This document shows positions 8,217 to 17,734 of a stretch of DNA of 18,133 bases, piece after piece. The DNA is taken from the NCBI GenBank assembly GCA_021783435.1, contig JAJXUC010000072.1, positions 1 through 18,133 on the forward strand, read 5' to 3'. Position 1 is the stretch's first letter. The number at the start of each line of letters is the position of its first letter. The notes under the pieces are model-generated. The model saw only the letters and a program-made list of their open reading frames with translations. It was not told where the DNA came from and did not search any database. The stretch is from Pseudomonadota bacterium (GTDB lineage Bacteria; Pseudomonadota; Gammaproteobacteria; Burkholderiales; Burkholderiaceae). The position numbers were made by a program, and so were the translations under genes.

Positions 8217-9815
8217 TTAGAACCGGTGCACCAGGCCGGCGAAGATGGCGGACTCGTTGGTGTCGGGAATGTAGGACGACACCAGGAACTGGCGGCGCAG
8301 GCCGATCAGGCCCGTGGTGCGCGGCGTGAGCCGGTGGTCGAGCTGGACGATGAAGCTGGTCTGCCGCGAGGTCTGGCCCTGGTTGGGGCCGAAGCCCGCA
8401 TTGTTGGCGCGGACCACGGTGAAATTCAGATTGCTGAGGGGCGAGAGCCGGCGGCCGTAGTTGAAGGCCACGCCGGTTTGGACGGTGTCGGTGGAGAGGG
8501 TCTGCAGCAATTGCAGCAGGGTCTGCCCCGGCAGGAACAGGTCTTCGGTCTTGGTGCGGTAGAACGACAGCGCATAGCTGTTGCGTTCGCGCAGCATCAG
8601 GGCGGTGAGGCTGAGCGCGTTCTGCAGGCTGGCCGACTGGGTGTAGAAATTGTCCGCCGCGGACAGGGACGACGGCAAGCCTGCGCTGTTCAGCAAGGTC
8701 TGCACGGCGCGCGCGCGCGCAACGGGGTCCGGGTACTGCGACTGCAGCATGCCGTCGAGCAGGGTGGTGATGTTGGAGCCGGGTAGCCCGCTATTGAATT
8801 GCGAGCCCAGGAAGGTGGTGGGTCCGCGCGTCCAGTTCAGGCTGACGTTGAACAACCCCGTTCCCTGGTGGGCCTGGAGGGCCCAGCCGGTGCCGAAATA
8901 GCGGTGTTCGACCACGGCCTCGACGCCTGCGTTCGGGTCGGGTTGCCACGCGCCGCGCGCGCCGTAAATGGGTTTCCTGACCTGGGCGAGAAAGGCGTCG
9001 ACCTTCTCATAGCCGCCGATCAGCCCCAGCACCAGGCGGTCCGACACGGCGTAGTTGCCGATCGCGCGCAACGACGTGTCCTTGAGCGAGGCGTAAGGCT
9101 GGTTGTCGTAGATGGTGTTGTCCTGTCTGGCCACCAGGGTGTAGCCCCATGGCAGCGGGCGCTGGTCCAGGCTCACCGTCTGCACGCCATAGCGCCCGCC
9201 AACGGCGCCGGTGCTCGCGGTGTTGCCGGTCATCTGGGTCCAGGTGTTGTCGCTGCGGGCGATGAAACGCAGGTTCGGGTTGAGCAGACGGTCGATGTAG
9301 GGGCTGAGCCGGTATTGCGTGGTGGTGTACTGGTTCGACGAGGGGCTGCTGAACTGGCCGACATAGGGGTTGATGATGTTCTGCTGGGATATGACGCTCG
9401 CATCGAGATACAGCAGGCGGTCGACCAGTTCCGAACCCAGGCCCAGGCTTCCGCTGGGCAGGACGCTGTTGGTCTGCGTGCCGCGCACGTAGTAGAGGCC
9501 GTTGAGGCGGAAGTCGCCGCTGAGGTGCCAGTGTGCGTGGTCCGACTGCACCACCACGCGGGGCACGAGATTGAAGATGGTGTCGCTCTGCGCCGCACCC
9601 CCGGCGCCGAAATTGGCATTGCTGGTGCCCGTGACCAGGAGGCCCAGCGAGGGCTCCAGGTAGGTCGAAGGAGGCGGCCCCTGGGTTTCGGCTGCGGCCC
9701 CCGAAGCGGCGAGCGCCGGCAAGGCCGGCATGGCTTGCGCTTGCGCGGCGCGCCCGGCAAGGACGGCGCAGGAGGCGATGATGGCGCTGGCAAGCGCCGT
9801 GCGGCGAAGGTTCAT
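8217..9815 (-). CDS. Outer-membrane beta-barrel protein, PEP-CTERM/exopolysaccharide locus type
   Basis: A 532-residue protein with a Sec signal peptide (MNLRRTALASAIIASCAVLAG, cleavage near AQA at residues 26-28). Alternating aromatic/polar strands run along its whole length, and it ends in HRF; a terminal Phe is the usual signal for outer-membrane barrel assembly. The features and locus match the uncharacterised PEP-CTERM-associated outer-membrane family (TIGR03016-like). It may form or assist the pore through which the polysaccharide leaves, beside the Wza-type protein encoded upstream. AGGAG lies 8 nt before ATG 9815. The gap to the export gene is 59 bp, and only 9 nt separate its stop from the ATPase-epimerase start. 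Its exact role in export is not established for the family. Confidence -1.
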   Translation of the reverse strand: MNLRRTALASAIIASCAVLAGRAAQAQAMPALPALAASGAAAETQGPPPSTYLEPSLGLLVTGTSNANFGAGGAAQSDTIFNLVPRVVVQSDHAHWHLSGDFRLNGLYYVRGTQTNSVLPSGSLGLGSELVDRLLYLDASVISQQNIINPYVGQFSSPSSNQYTTTQYRLSPYIDRLLNPNLRFIARSDNTWTQMTGNTASTGAVGGRYGVQTVSLDQRPLPWGYTLVARQDNTIYDNQPYASLKDTSLRAIGNYAVSDRLVLGLIGGYEKVDAFLAQVRKPIYGARGAWQPDPNAGVEAVVEHRYFGTGWALQAHQGTGLFNVSLNWTRGPTTFLGSQFNSGLPGSNITTLLDGMLQSQYPDPVARARAVQTLLNSAGLPSSLSAADNFYTQSASLQNALSLTALMLRERNSYALSFYRTKTEDLFLPGQTLLQLLQTLSTDTVQTGVAFNYGRRLSPLSNLNFTVVRANNAGFGPNQGQTSRQTSFIVQLDHRLTPRTTGLIGLRRQFLVSSYIPDTNESAIFAGLVHRF

Positions 9816-9874
9816 GGGCGTGGCTCCTGGAGTGGCGTGCGGATCGTGGCTCGTCGCGGCGTCGCGGTGCCGGC

Positions 9875-10498
9875 CTAGAACCAGCCTTGGGGAATCACGA
9901 TGGTGTCGCCCGGCAGCAGCGGCACGTTGTCGGCCATGTTGCCGCGCCGCAGCAGACCGTCGAGGCGGATGCTGTAGGACTTGCCGCCGCGAATCAGCAC
10001 GGCATCGTTGCCGCTGGCATAGGGGCTCAAGCCTCCGGCGGCGATCATGGCGTCGAGCAGGGTCATCTTGTCGCGGTACGGCAGGCTTTGGGGCTTGGCC
10101 GCCGCGCCGACGATGCTGACCTGCTGGCTCAGCGCGCCGTGGAAGTCGCTCACGACGACCGTGACCACGGGGTCGCGCACATACTTCGCGACGCTGCTTT
10201 TGATTTCGGCGGCGAGCTGGTCGGCGGTCAGGCCGGCGGCCAGCATGCCGCTGACCAGCGGCGCCGAGATGCGTCCGTCGGGGCGCACCTGGACGGTGGA
10301 GGACAGGTCCGGGTTCTGCCAGACCGTGATGTGCAGGGTGTCGCCCGGGCCGATGATGTAGTGGTAGTCGGACGCCGCCACCTTGTCGGGCGCCGGCGGA
10401 AAGTTGTTGCTGGCGCAGGCGGACAACAGCAGAGCCAGAAAGGCGACGAACAAGGCGGGAAAGCGGCCTCGCGAGAACCGTGTCGGAAAGGGCCCCAT
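9875..10498 (-). CDS. Wza-type polysaccharide export lipoprotein, XrtA/PEP-CTERM type
   Basis: A 207-residue outer-membrane lipoprotein. The signal peptide has the lipobox LSAC (lipidated Cys28). The polysaccharide-export domain follows, beginning YHYIIGPGDTLHITVWQNPDLS and continuing with VQVRPDGRISAPLVSGMLAAG, then an SLBB-like segment around VSIVGAAAKPQSLPYRDKMTLLDAMIAAGGL, ending in LLPGDTIVIPQGWF. It would form the periplasmic/outer-membrane channel of the export machine. I chose ATG 10498 over an in-frame ATG 12 nt upstream because GGAG (10505-10508) sits 6 nt before it. It is the first gene of the minus-strand run, and the run's promoter should lie in the divergent gap 10499-10786. Confidence 0.92.
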   Translation of the reverse strand: MGPFPTRFSRGRFPALFVAFLALLLSACASNNFPPAPDKVAASDYHYIIGPGDTLHITVWQNPDLSSTVQVRPDGRISAPLVSGMLAAGLTADQLAAEIKSSVAKYVRDPVVTVVVSDFHGALSQQVSIVGAAAKPQSLPYRDKMTLLDAMIAAGGLSPYASGNDAVLIRGGKSYSIRLDGLLRRGNMADNVPLLPGDTIVIPQGWF

Positions 10499-10504
10499 GA
10501 TTTT

Positions 10505-10508
10505 CTCC
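10505..10508 (-). promoter_or_regulatory. Ribosome binding site of the export lipoprotein gene
   Basis: GGAG on the minus strand, 6 nt before ATG 10498. It lies inside the first four codons of the longer reading, which has no comparable site. This supports the shorter start. Confidence 0.6.
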
Positions 10509-10706
10509 ATTGGGTGGCGTGCGTGGCAGCAGTGGCCAAGGCTGGCCTAGTTTCAGTGCAGTCTATGTCACGACATCGCGCCTCCGGCACCCTTCAACAG
10601 GGGGTTCCATGCGCGCCATGGCGTGTGAAAACATGCGTCATCGGCCCTGATTCGCCGCGGTGAGTCGGGCCGTTGAACTTGAACAGAACCATCACTCTTC
10701 GCGTGA

Positions 10707-10722
10707 GCCGACAGCGGTCGGC
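10707..10722. repeat. Inverted repeat GCCGAC-N4-GTCGGC
   Basis: Perfect 6-bp arms around AGCG, 65-80 bp before the sugar-transferase start and 8 bp before a -35-like TTGACC. It could be an operator or a leader hairpin; chance is possible in GC-rich DNA. Confidence 0.35.
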
Positions 10723-10786
10723 AGCCCGGTTGACCGTGCGGCGTGCCGAGGGTGAGGACACAGGCAGCCATCGGGGGATGTGATTC

Positions 10787-12196
10787 ATGATCCGCGTTTT
10801 CGACCAGTACATTCCGACGCGGACGGTACTGGAGTTGCTGACGGACTTCGTCGTCCTGATGCTGGCAGCCGTGCTGTCGGCCGTGACCTTGATGGTGTTG
10901 TCGCAGGGCAACGACCCCGACCTCGCCATTTTTCCCGTCACCCTGCTCCCGGCCGTGCTCTTTGCGGGCTTGCAGCTGCTGCTCTACGTCACCTTCGGCG
11001 TGTATCAACGCGATCGGGTGGGTTCGCTGCGCGTCCTGCTGATCTGCGTGATGCTCTCGATGGTGTTCAGTGTCGCTCCTTTGTATTTCCTGCTCAGCGG
11101 GCTGTTTTTCCACCATGGGCATGCCTTGCGCTTCCTTGGTTTCGCGTATTTCTACCAGTTCCTGGGCGTGTTTCTGGTTCGCCTTCCCCTGCTCGGCGCT
11201 TACAAGTCGCGCTTCTGGTCGAGGAATATTCTCATCGTCGGCAGCGGGTCGGACGCCCAGCTCCAGGCGTCGGACATCATCGACCACGCCAGTGGGATTT
11301 ATCGCGTCACGGGGTTCTATCCGTCTGGGCATGAATCGGGTTCTGCGGGCCCCTTGCCCGCGCCCCTGTTTCCCAGGGAGCTGGCCCTCGACGCCCTCGT
11401 CGCGCATCACCGCATCGACGAAATCGTGGTCGCCGTGCGCGAGCAGCGCGGCGGCGCCCTGCCGCTGCGGCAGCTGCTCGACTGCCGCATTCTGGGCGTC
11501 CCCGTGCATTCGCTCGCGGCGTTCAGCGAACGCCTCAAGGGCGAGGTTCCGCTGGACAGTCTCAAGGCCAGCTGGCTGATTTTCGGCGATGGCTTCTCGC
11601 AGGGAGTCCTGCGGACGGTGGTCAAGCGCGTGTTCGACTGGGTCGTGGCGTTGGCCCTCCTGCTCGTCCTGTGGCCGGTCATGCTGCTGGCGGCACTGGC
11701 CATACGCCTGGAGGATGGCGGCCCGATCATATTCCGGCAGGAGCGGGTCGGCCTCCATGGCAAGCCCTTCTGGTGCCTGAAGTTCCGCAGCATGCGCACC
11801 GACGCGGAAAAGGATGGCGTGGCGCGCTGGGCGCAGGCCAACGACAGCCGCATCACCCGCGTCGGGCGTTTCATCCGCAAGACGCGCATCGACGAGCTGC
11901 CCCAGCTGTTCAATGTCCTGAAGGGGGAGATGAGCCTGGTCGGTCCGCGCCCCGAGCGCCCGAGCTTCGTCGCGCAGCTCACCGAGGGGGTTCCGTATTA
12001 CGCCATTCGCCATAGCGTCAAGCCCGGCGTGACCGGCTGGGCCCAGGTGCGGTTTTCGTACGGCGCCTCGCTGAGCGAAGCGCGGCGAAAACTGCAGTTC
12101 GACCTGTACTACGTCAAGAATCATTCGCTGATCCTCGACCTGCAGATCATTCTGGAAACCGTGCGCGTGGTTATATTCGGCGAAGGCGCGCGTTGA
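10787..12196 (+). CDS. Polyprenyl-phosphate sugar-1-phosphate transferase, XrtA/PEP-CTERM type
   Basis: A 469-residue initiating glycosyltransferase of the WbaP/EpsB class. It would move a sugar-1-phosphate from UDP-sugar to undecaprenyl phosphate and so start each repeat unit at the inner membrane. The N-terminal third has about four transmembrane segments (about 14-38, 45-70, 82-104, 115-140). A CoA-binding-like Rossmann stretch follows (RNILIVGSGSDAQ), then a further hydrophobic segment after KRVFDWVVALALLLVLWPVM. The catalytic bacterial-sugar-transferase domain comes last: GPIIFRQERVGLHGKPFWCLKFRSM, TRIDELPQLFNVLKGEMSLVGPRPE (GPRPE 386-390) and KPGVTGWAQV. It matches the TIGR03013-like family found in PEP-CTERM loci. 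GGGGGA lies 8 nt before ATG 10787. It is first of the plus-strand run; tviB follows after 73 bp. Confidence 0.93.
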   Translation: MIRVFDQYIPTRTVLELLTDFVVLMLAAVLSAVTLMVLSQGNDPDLAIFPVTLLPAVLFAGLQLLLYVTFGVYQRDRVGSLRVLLICVMLSMVFSVAPLYFLLSGLFFHHGHALRFLGFAYFYQFLGVFLVRLPLLGAYKSRFWSRNILIVGSGSDAQLQASDIIDHASGIYRVTGFYPSGHESGSAGPLPAPLFPRELALDALVAHHRIDEIVVAVREQRGGALPLRQLLDCRILGVPVHSLAAFSERLKGEVPLDSLKASWLIFGDGFSQGVLRTVVKRVFDWVVALALLLVLWPVMLLAALAIRLEDGGPIIFRQERVGLHGKPFWCLKFRSMRTDAEKDGVARWAQANDSRITRVGRFIRKTRIDELPQLFNVLKGEMSLVGPRPERPSFVAQLTEGVPYYAIRHSVKPGVTGWAQVRFSYGASLSEARRKLQFDLYYVKNHSLILDLQIILETVRVVIFGEGAR

Positions 12197-12269
12197 CCCA
12201 GGCCTGCGTGCCGGGACGCATTGCGGCGGATCGTTCGTCCATTCATTCAACAGTTCTCAAAGGTGCTTT

Positions 12270-13546
<1,277 letters not shown>

Positions 13547-13550
<4 letters not shown>

Positions 13551-14596
13551 CGGCGATGCACGGTCCATTCGACATGCCCGCCGTCCTCGCCTCGCGCGGC
13601 CGGCGCTGGCTGGTCACGGGCAGCGCCGGCTTCATCGGCTCCCATCTTCTGGAAACCCTGCTGCGCGCCGGGCAGCAGGTGGTCAGCCTGGACAATTTCG
13701 CCACCGGACACCGCAGCAATCTCGACGAGGTACGCCGGGCGGTGGGCGACGAAGCGTGGTCGCGCCACACCTTCATCGAAGGCGACATCGTCGATCCCCT
13801 CACCTGCCAGGAAGCCTGCCGCGGCGTCGAACTCGTGCTGCACCAGGCCGCATTGGGCTCGGTGCCGCGTTCCATCGAGGATCCGCTGCGCACGCACGCC
13901 GTCAACGCCACCGGGTTTCTCAACATGCTGGTCGCGGCGCGCGACCAGGGCACGGCGCGCTTCGTGTTCGCCGCATCCAGCTCCACCTACGGCGACCATC
14001 CCGGGCTGCCCAAGGTCGAGGGCGTCATCGGCAACCCGCTGTCGCCCTATGCCGTGACCAAATACCTCGACGAGCTGTACGCCAGCGTGTTCACGCGCAC
14101 CTACGGCATGCAGACCATGGGCCTGCGCTATTTCAACGTGTTCGGCGCGCGCCAGGACCCCAACGGGGCCTATGCCGCCGTCATCCCCAACTGGGCGCAG
14201 AAGATCAGCCGCGGGGAGGTCTGCCTCATCAACGGCGACGGCGAGACCACGCGCGACTTCTGCTACATCGCCAACGTCGTGCAGGCCAATCTGCGCGCGG
14301 CCCTGTTTCCGGCCGAAGGCCCGGCGCACGAGATCTTCAACGTCGCCTACGGCGAGCAGACCTCGCTCAACCAGCTTCACGGCCTGCTGGGCGAGAACCT
14401 CAAGGCGCTGAACCCGGAACTGGTCTTGCTGCCACCCACCTACCGCGATTTCCGCAAGGGCGACGTGCGCCATTCCCTGGCCGACATCGCCAAGGCCAGG
14501 GACATGCTCGGCTACGCGCCGACGCACAGCGTGCGCCAGGGACTGCGCGAGGCGATGCCCTGGTACCTCGCGCAAACCAGCCTCGCCTGCGCCTGA
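13547..14596 (+). CDS. tviC: UDP-N-acetyl-glucosaminuronate 4-epimerase (TviC/WbpP type)
   Basis: A 349-residue extended short-chain dehydrogenase/reductase. It has the NAD-binding motif [11 protein letters not shown], a serine-rich [11 protein letters not shown] segment, and the catalytic Tyr168 and Lys172 in [29 protein letters not shown] and [18 protein letters not shown] are typical of WbpP/TviC. It would interconvert UDP-GlcNAcA and UDP-GalNAcA, or the unoxidised sugars. I chose ATG 13547, which shares ATGA with the tviB stop, over the GTG at 13538; AGGTG lies about 8 nt upstream. The stop is followed after 18 bp by the converging lipoprotein gene, so this gene ends the plus-strand run. 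Confidence 0.9.
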
Positions 14597-14614
14597 GGCG
14601 GCGCGCCGCGTATC

Positions 14615-16141
14615 TCAGCCGGGATACGTCGGGAGTTCGATGACGTAGGTGTCCACCGCCGCCCCGGGGTTCACGACCGGGTTGGAGGGATCGGCGTTGC
14701 CCCAGTCGCTTTGCACCAGGATGCGTGTACCGCTGGGGCTGAGCGTGACATTCGTTTGCGCCCAGTAGTTGTTTACTGGCGCGCTGGTGTAGTAGCCCGT
14801 GCTGCGATGGTGGCAGAGCCGGAACACCTGGCCGGTGTTGGCATTCGCCAGCACGACCTCCTGGTCGAGGACGGTGGCTGTATTCGTTGGGGCGGACGTC
14901 GCTGACCCGTTGCCGTAGGGATTGCCGGTGATGCCGCAGACCGCCCAGCCGGCGTTCATGTAGGCGGTAGCCCCCGTCAAGGCACCGGTCCTCGGGTAGC
15001 TGTAGCCGTTGGCCTCCCCGACCAGCGTGGTCACGGCGCCGGTCTGCAGATTGGCCACGATCATGTTGCCGTTGCCGCCCGTGCTGCGGCTGTACTGCGC
15101 ACCCACCATAAGGTCTTCGCCCTGGGCATTTTGCGCGGTGCTGACGTGCTCGGAAGCGTCGAACCCTACGGATCGCAGCAGGGTGCCGTCTGGGCCGATG
15201 ACGCCGGTGACGGCGGTGGGGGTTTGCGCGCCGGCGGGGTTGGGCCAGCCCCAGCCGTTGCCTGAAAGCAGGGCAAAGGGCGTCGTCCCCCGCGCTTGCG
15301 CAAGCGGCACCTGCGATGCGTTGTAGAGGATGAACGCGCCCGTGGTCTGGTTGTAGCCGAAGACATTCAGCGCCAACTGGCCGCCGATATTGGCAATGCC
15401 GCCGGCTCCGAGTCCCCAGATCTGCTGTCCCTGCGCGTTGTGGCCGAGCGCGTACGGATAACCGCAGCGCACGGGGCCGGTCGTCGGCCAGCCGAGCTTC
15501 GTGATGTCGGGCAGGAAGTCGTGGATCACCGTCACCGCCTCGGTATTCACGTTCATCGCCACCATGTGCATGACAACTCCCGAGCTATCGGTGCGGTTGT
15601 CGATGTAGTAGAGCGTGCTCGGCTGGGTGTGATCCCAGTAGAACTGCTCGATGTCGGCCGGGTTGATCGGCAGGAACTTGATGAAGGCGTAGGTCTTGCC
15701 GTCGAACATGGCCCAGCCCTGCGTGTTCCCGCTTTGGTAGTTGTAGGTCGTGACGTACAGGATGAAGTAGCTTTCGTCGCAGTTCCAGGCCTGTGCGGTC
15801 GGATAGGCGGGCGCGGCGACGGATGCCTTGTATTGCCCCCCTGACAACCCGTTGGCGATGTCGGTGATGCGTAGCATGGTCGTGCCGAAGTCGGGGTCCT
15901 TGAACCGCACCCCGACGGGCTGCTTGACGAGAGGTGAATAGGAAACCGGGGCGGTGCCGTACGCCTTCAGCCCGGTGCTGAGATCGATATTGCTCTGGGG
16001 TGGCAGCGTGTAGGACGTGCTGTTTTGAGGCGATGAGGCCGCATTGGCGCCTCCGCCGCCACCGCCACAGGAAGCCAAGGCGCTCATGGCGGGAACAGCG
16101 AGTAAGGATTGCTGGATGAACTGGCGGCGAGTTTGCCTCAT
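14615..16141 (-). CDS. Tat-exported lipoprotein of unknown function, probable beta-propeller
   Basis: A 508-residue protein. Start ATG 16141 has GGAG 8 nt upstream. The N-terminus has a twin-arginine motif TRRQFIQQ, a hydrophobic stretch and lipobox LASC (Cys25), then a glycine-rich linker. The body has repeating beta-strand blocks such as AQAWNCDESYFILYVTTYN, PSTLYYIDNRTDSSG, NMIVANLQTGAVTTLVGE and NVTLSPSGTRILVQSDWGN. These look like six- or seven-bladed propeller repeats (TolB/oligogalacturonate-lyase-like folds). I cannot name an enzyme family. A polymer-binding or lyase role is suggested only by the fold and by uronate-making genes next door. It converges on tviC and is 308 bp downstream of the acyltransferase, with a possible promoter of its own. 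By eye it looks less GC-biased than its neighbours, with more Asn, Thr and Tyr. Confidence 0.8.
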   Translation of the reverse strand: MRQTRRQFIQQSLLAVPAMSALASCGGGGGGANAASSPQNSTSYTLPPQSNIDLSTGLKAYGTAPVSYSPLVKQPVGVRFKDPDFGTTMLRITDIANGLSGGQYKASVAAPAYPTAQAWNCDESYFILYVTTYNYQSGNTQGWAMFDGKTYAFIKFLPINPADIEQFYWDHTQPSTLYYIDNRTDSSGVVMHMVAMNVNTEAVTVIHDFLPDITKLGWPTTGPVRCGYPYALGHNAQGQQIWGLGAGGIANIGGQLALNVFGYNQTTGAFILYNASQVPLAQARGTTPFALLSGNGWGWPNPAGAQTPTAVTGVIGPDGTLLRSVGFDASEHVSTAQNAQGEDLMVGAQYSRSTGGNGNMIVANLQTGAVTTLVGEANGYSYPRTGALTGATAYMNAGWAVCGITGNPYGNGSATSAPTNTATVLDQEVVLANANTGQVFRLCHHRSTGYYTSAPVNNYWAQTNVTLSPSGTRILVQSDWGNADPSNPVVNPGAAVDTYVIELPTYPG

Positions 16142-16149
16142 GGGGAATA

Positions 16150-16153
16150 CTCC
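16150..16153 (-). promoter_or_regulatory. Ribosome binding site of the Tat lipoprotein gene
   Basis: GGAG on the minus strand, 8 nt before ATG 16141. It places the start directly at the Tat signal rather than at an upstream in-frame start more than 300 bp away. Confidence 0.55.
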
Positions 16154-16352
16154 AAAGCTGCAGGAATGGATGTCGACATTCCCCCCGAGTGATGCTTCGT
16201 TGTCTGTCGTTCCACCACGGGCGCAGGTCTGAAGTCCCGGACGTGTCGATGGCCGACTTGGCTCTTTTTGTGCTTGGCTGAAGTCCGAAAGACCATGCGT
16301 ATCGTGCGAATTGCAAGACATGTTTCGTAACACAGCCAGGCTACCGGCACCG

Positions 16353-16361
16353 ACTATACCA
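16353..16361 (-). promoter_or_regulatory. Possible extended -10 promoter for the Tat lipoprotein gene
   Basis: TGGTATAGT on the minus strand fits an extended -10 (TGn plus TATAGT, consensus TATAAT). The -35 region is poor. Transcription would start near 16346 and give a leader of about 200 nt before ATG 16141. Confidence 0.35.
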
Positions 16362-16449
16362 AAGAGGAATGAAACACCGAGGCCCTTTGGCGCATGGCAA
16401 CAGTCGGCTTGGAAGCGGGGCCGCGCAGCGCGAAGGCACGCGGGCTGGC

Positions 16450-17586
16450 TCAACGGACGTCCGCATCCGGCCGATGGGTCAGGGGCACCGGGTCGAGCGG
16501 CTCAGGCCGCGCCGTGCGCCGCACCAGCAGGAAATCCCTGGACGGGGCCTCCCAGTAACGGTAGATCAGCAGGGACATGCCGATCAGGGTTCCGGTGACA
16601 AGTGGAACCAGCAGCGTGGACAGTATCGGCTGGGTCGTGCCCAGGACGCTCTTGAAGACTTCGAGCAGGGCCACGCCGACATCCTGATGCAGCAGGTAGA
16701 GGCTGTAGCTGGCGACGCCCACGGCCGCCAGCGGCGGCGATGCCAGCCATGCCACCCAGCCCGGGCGCAGCAGCATGGCCAGGAACAAGCCATAGAAAAG
16801 GGGCAGCGCGGCGAGCGGCGCCAGCGATGCGGCCGGGTCCGCCATCTGCAAGGCGAGCAGGGCCAGGGTCGCCTCGGCCAGCAGGAGCCAGCCGATTCGG
16901 CTGGCATGGTCGCGGTACAGCGCGAAGAAGCCGATGCCGGCGACGAACCACGGCAGGGCGTCGAGCGCGAAGATGAAGTCGAGACCCCAGCGGTGCGGCA
17001 CGTTGAGCACATGCATCAGGACCGACGCGCTGACCAGCGCGCCGAACAGCCAGGCCACGGCGCGGAAAAAGCGCGGGCCGCCGGCCGAGAAATACAGCAG
17101 GCTGATCCACAGATAGAACTTCACTTCCACGGCCAGCGACCAGTACGAACCGTCGATGGCCTTGAAGTCGCCGCCGAACAACTTCGACCAGATGAAAGGG
17201 TCGGTGAAGCTCAGGCTGGGCAGGAAGTCGCGCAGCTGCGGGTTGAACGCGCTCTGCGGCAGCATCGCGACCAGCGCGAAGGTCAGCACCGAGCACAGCA
17301 GCATGGTGGGAAACAGTCGCGCGAAGCGCTTCAGCGCGAACTGCCCGACCGTGCGGCAGCGGAACAGCGTCATGCTGATGACGAAGCCCGAAATGATGAA
17401 GAACAGTTCCACGCCCAGGTAGCCATACTGGAAGATGGGGAACTGCGCCCCGATTCCGCCGTAGGGATAGAGGTTGACCGGGGACATCGGCGGTGTCCAG
17501 CGCACGAAGTAGTGAAAGCCGATCACCAGCAGAATGGCGATGGCGCGGAAGCCGTCGAGAACCTTGAGGCGGTGCGGGTCTTGCAT
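16450..17586 (-). CDS. Acyltransferase-3 family (OafA/YrhL-type) membrane O-acyltransferase
   Basis: A 378-residue polytopic inner-membrane protein with about ten hydrophobic segments. The N-terminal signature is LDGFRAIAILLVIGFHYF, with the Arg14 and His25 pair expected for catalysis. Further family motifs are YGYLGVELFFIISGFVIS, LKRFARLFPTML and YWSLAVEVKFYLW, and SYSLYLLHQDVG near the C-terminus. Such enzymes O-acetylate or O-acylate surface polysaccharides, so it may decorate the polymer made here. I chose ATG 17586, with GGGGAA 8 nt upstream, over a TTG 33 nt further up. It lies 148 bp downstream of the propeller gene and is on the same strand as the lipoprotein gene. Substrate and acyl donor cannot be read from the sequence. 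Confidence 0.92.
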   Translation of the reverse strand: MQDPHRLKVLDGFRAIAILLVIGFHYFVRWTPPMSPVNLYPYGGIGAQFPIFQYGYLGVELFFIISGFVISMTLFRCRTVGQFALKRFARLFPTMLLCSVLTFALVAMLPQSAFNPQLRDFLPSLSFTDPFIWSKLFGGDFKAIDGSYWSLAVEVKFYLWISLLYFSAGGPRFFRAVAWLFGALVSASVLMHVLNVPHRWGLDFIFALDALPWFVAGIGFFALYRDHASRIGWLLLAEATLALLALQMADPAASLAPLAALPLFYGLFLAMLLRPGWVAWLASPPLAAVGVASYSLYLLHQDVGVALLEVFKSVLGTTQPILSTLLVPLVTGTLIGMSLLIYRYWEAPSRDFLLVRRTARPEPLDPVPLTHRPDADVR

Positions 17587-17734
17587 GGATCGTTTCCCCG
17601 GTCCCCGCGGCAGTTTCAAAAGAGACGGGGCTTTGTATGGCCCACTGTGTGTGGGCGCTGTCCCGGTCCCGTTGGCCGAAGCTCCGGCTCCTCAGCCACT
17701 GTGCGCGCGCAGGTGGCGCCGCAGCGGCAGGTTG

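Larger units (their letters stand above)
10499..10786. other. Divergent intergenic region between export run and sugar-transferase run
   Basis: This 288-bp gap must hold the promoters of both divergent runs. Visible structure: inverted repeat GGCCA-AGGC-TGGCC (10534-10547) in the leader of the export gene; a tandem TTGAACTTGAAC (10673-10684); inverted repeat GCCGAC-AGCG-GTCGGC (10707-10722); and TTGACC at 10730-10735, which resembles a -35 box but has no good -10 at the right distance. GGGGGA (10773-10778) is the ribosome binding site of the plus-strand gene. I found no clear sigma-54 -24/-12 element (TGGCAC-N5-TTGC) on either strand. Confidence 0.5.
16142..16449. other. 308-bp intergenic region upstream of the Tat lipoprotein gene
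   Basis: No credible gene is seen here. It contains a possible extended -10 promoter (16353-16361), the direct repeat CTGAAGTCC at 16229-16237 and 16278-16286 (49 bp apart), and an inverted repeat with arms GGAATG (16163-16168) and CATTCC (16177-16182) that encloses most of the palindrome ATGTCGACAT (16170-16179), just upstream of the ribosome binding site. Nothing resembles an intrinsic terminator for the acyltransferase gene. Confidence 0.5.

Noticed and set aside
5982..8786. 934-codon open frame on the plus strand opposite the ATPase-epimerase and barrel genes
   Set aside because: It has no recognisable domain and a low-complexity Arg/Gly/Gln/Ala-rich composition. It is antisense to two genes with clear family motifs, so it is a by-product of GC-biased codon use. 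The same holds for plus-strand frames at 89-2245, 2134-3375, 3216-4238, 4135-6333, 8799-9878 and 16369-17757.
10499..10786. Sigma-54 promoter expected for PrsK/PrsR-controlled exopolysaccharide genes
   Set aside because: I searched both strands by eye for TGGCAC-N5-TTGC and found only a GG...GC spacing match with the rest of the consensus absent.
14598..14609. 12-bp perfect palindrome GCGGCGCGCCGC between the converging tviC and lipoprotein genes
   Set aside because: The stem is too short once a loop is allowed, and no U-run follows on either strand, so it is not supported as a terminator. In such GC-rich DNA it may be chance.
17640..17656. Hairpin GCCCAC-TGTGT-GTGGGC downstream of the propeller gene
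   Set aside because: It is a perfect 6-bp stem, but the T-rich stretch follows only some 15 nt later on the minus strand, so an intrinsic terminator is not supported.
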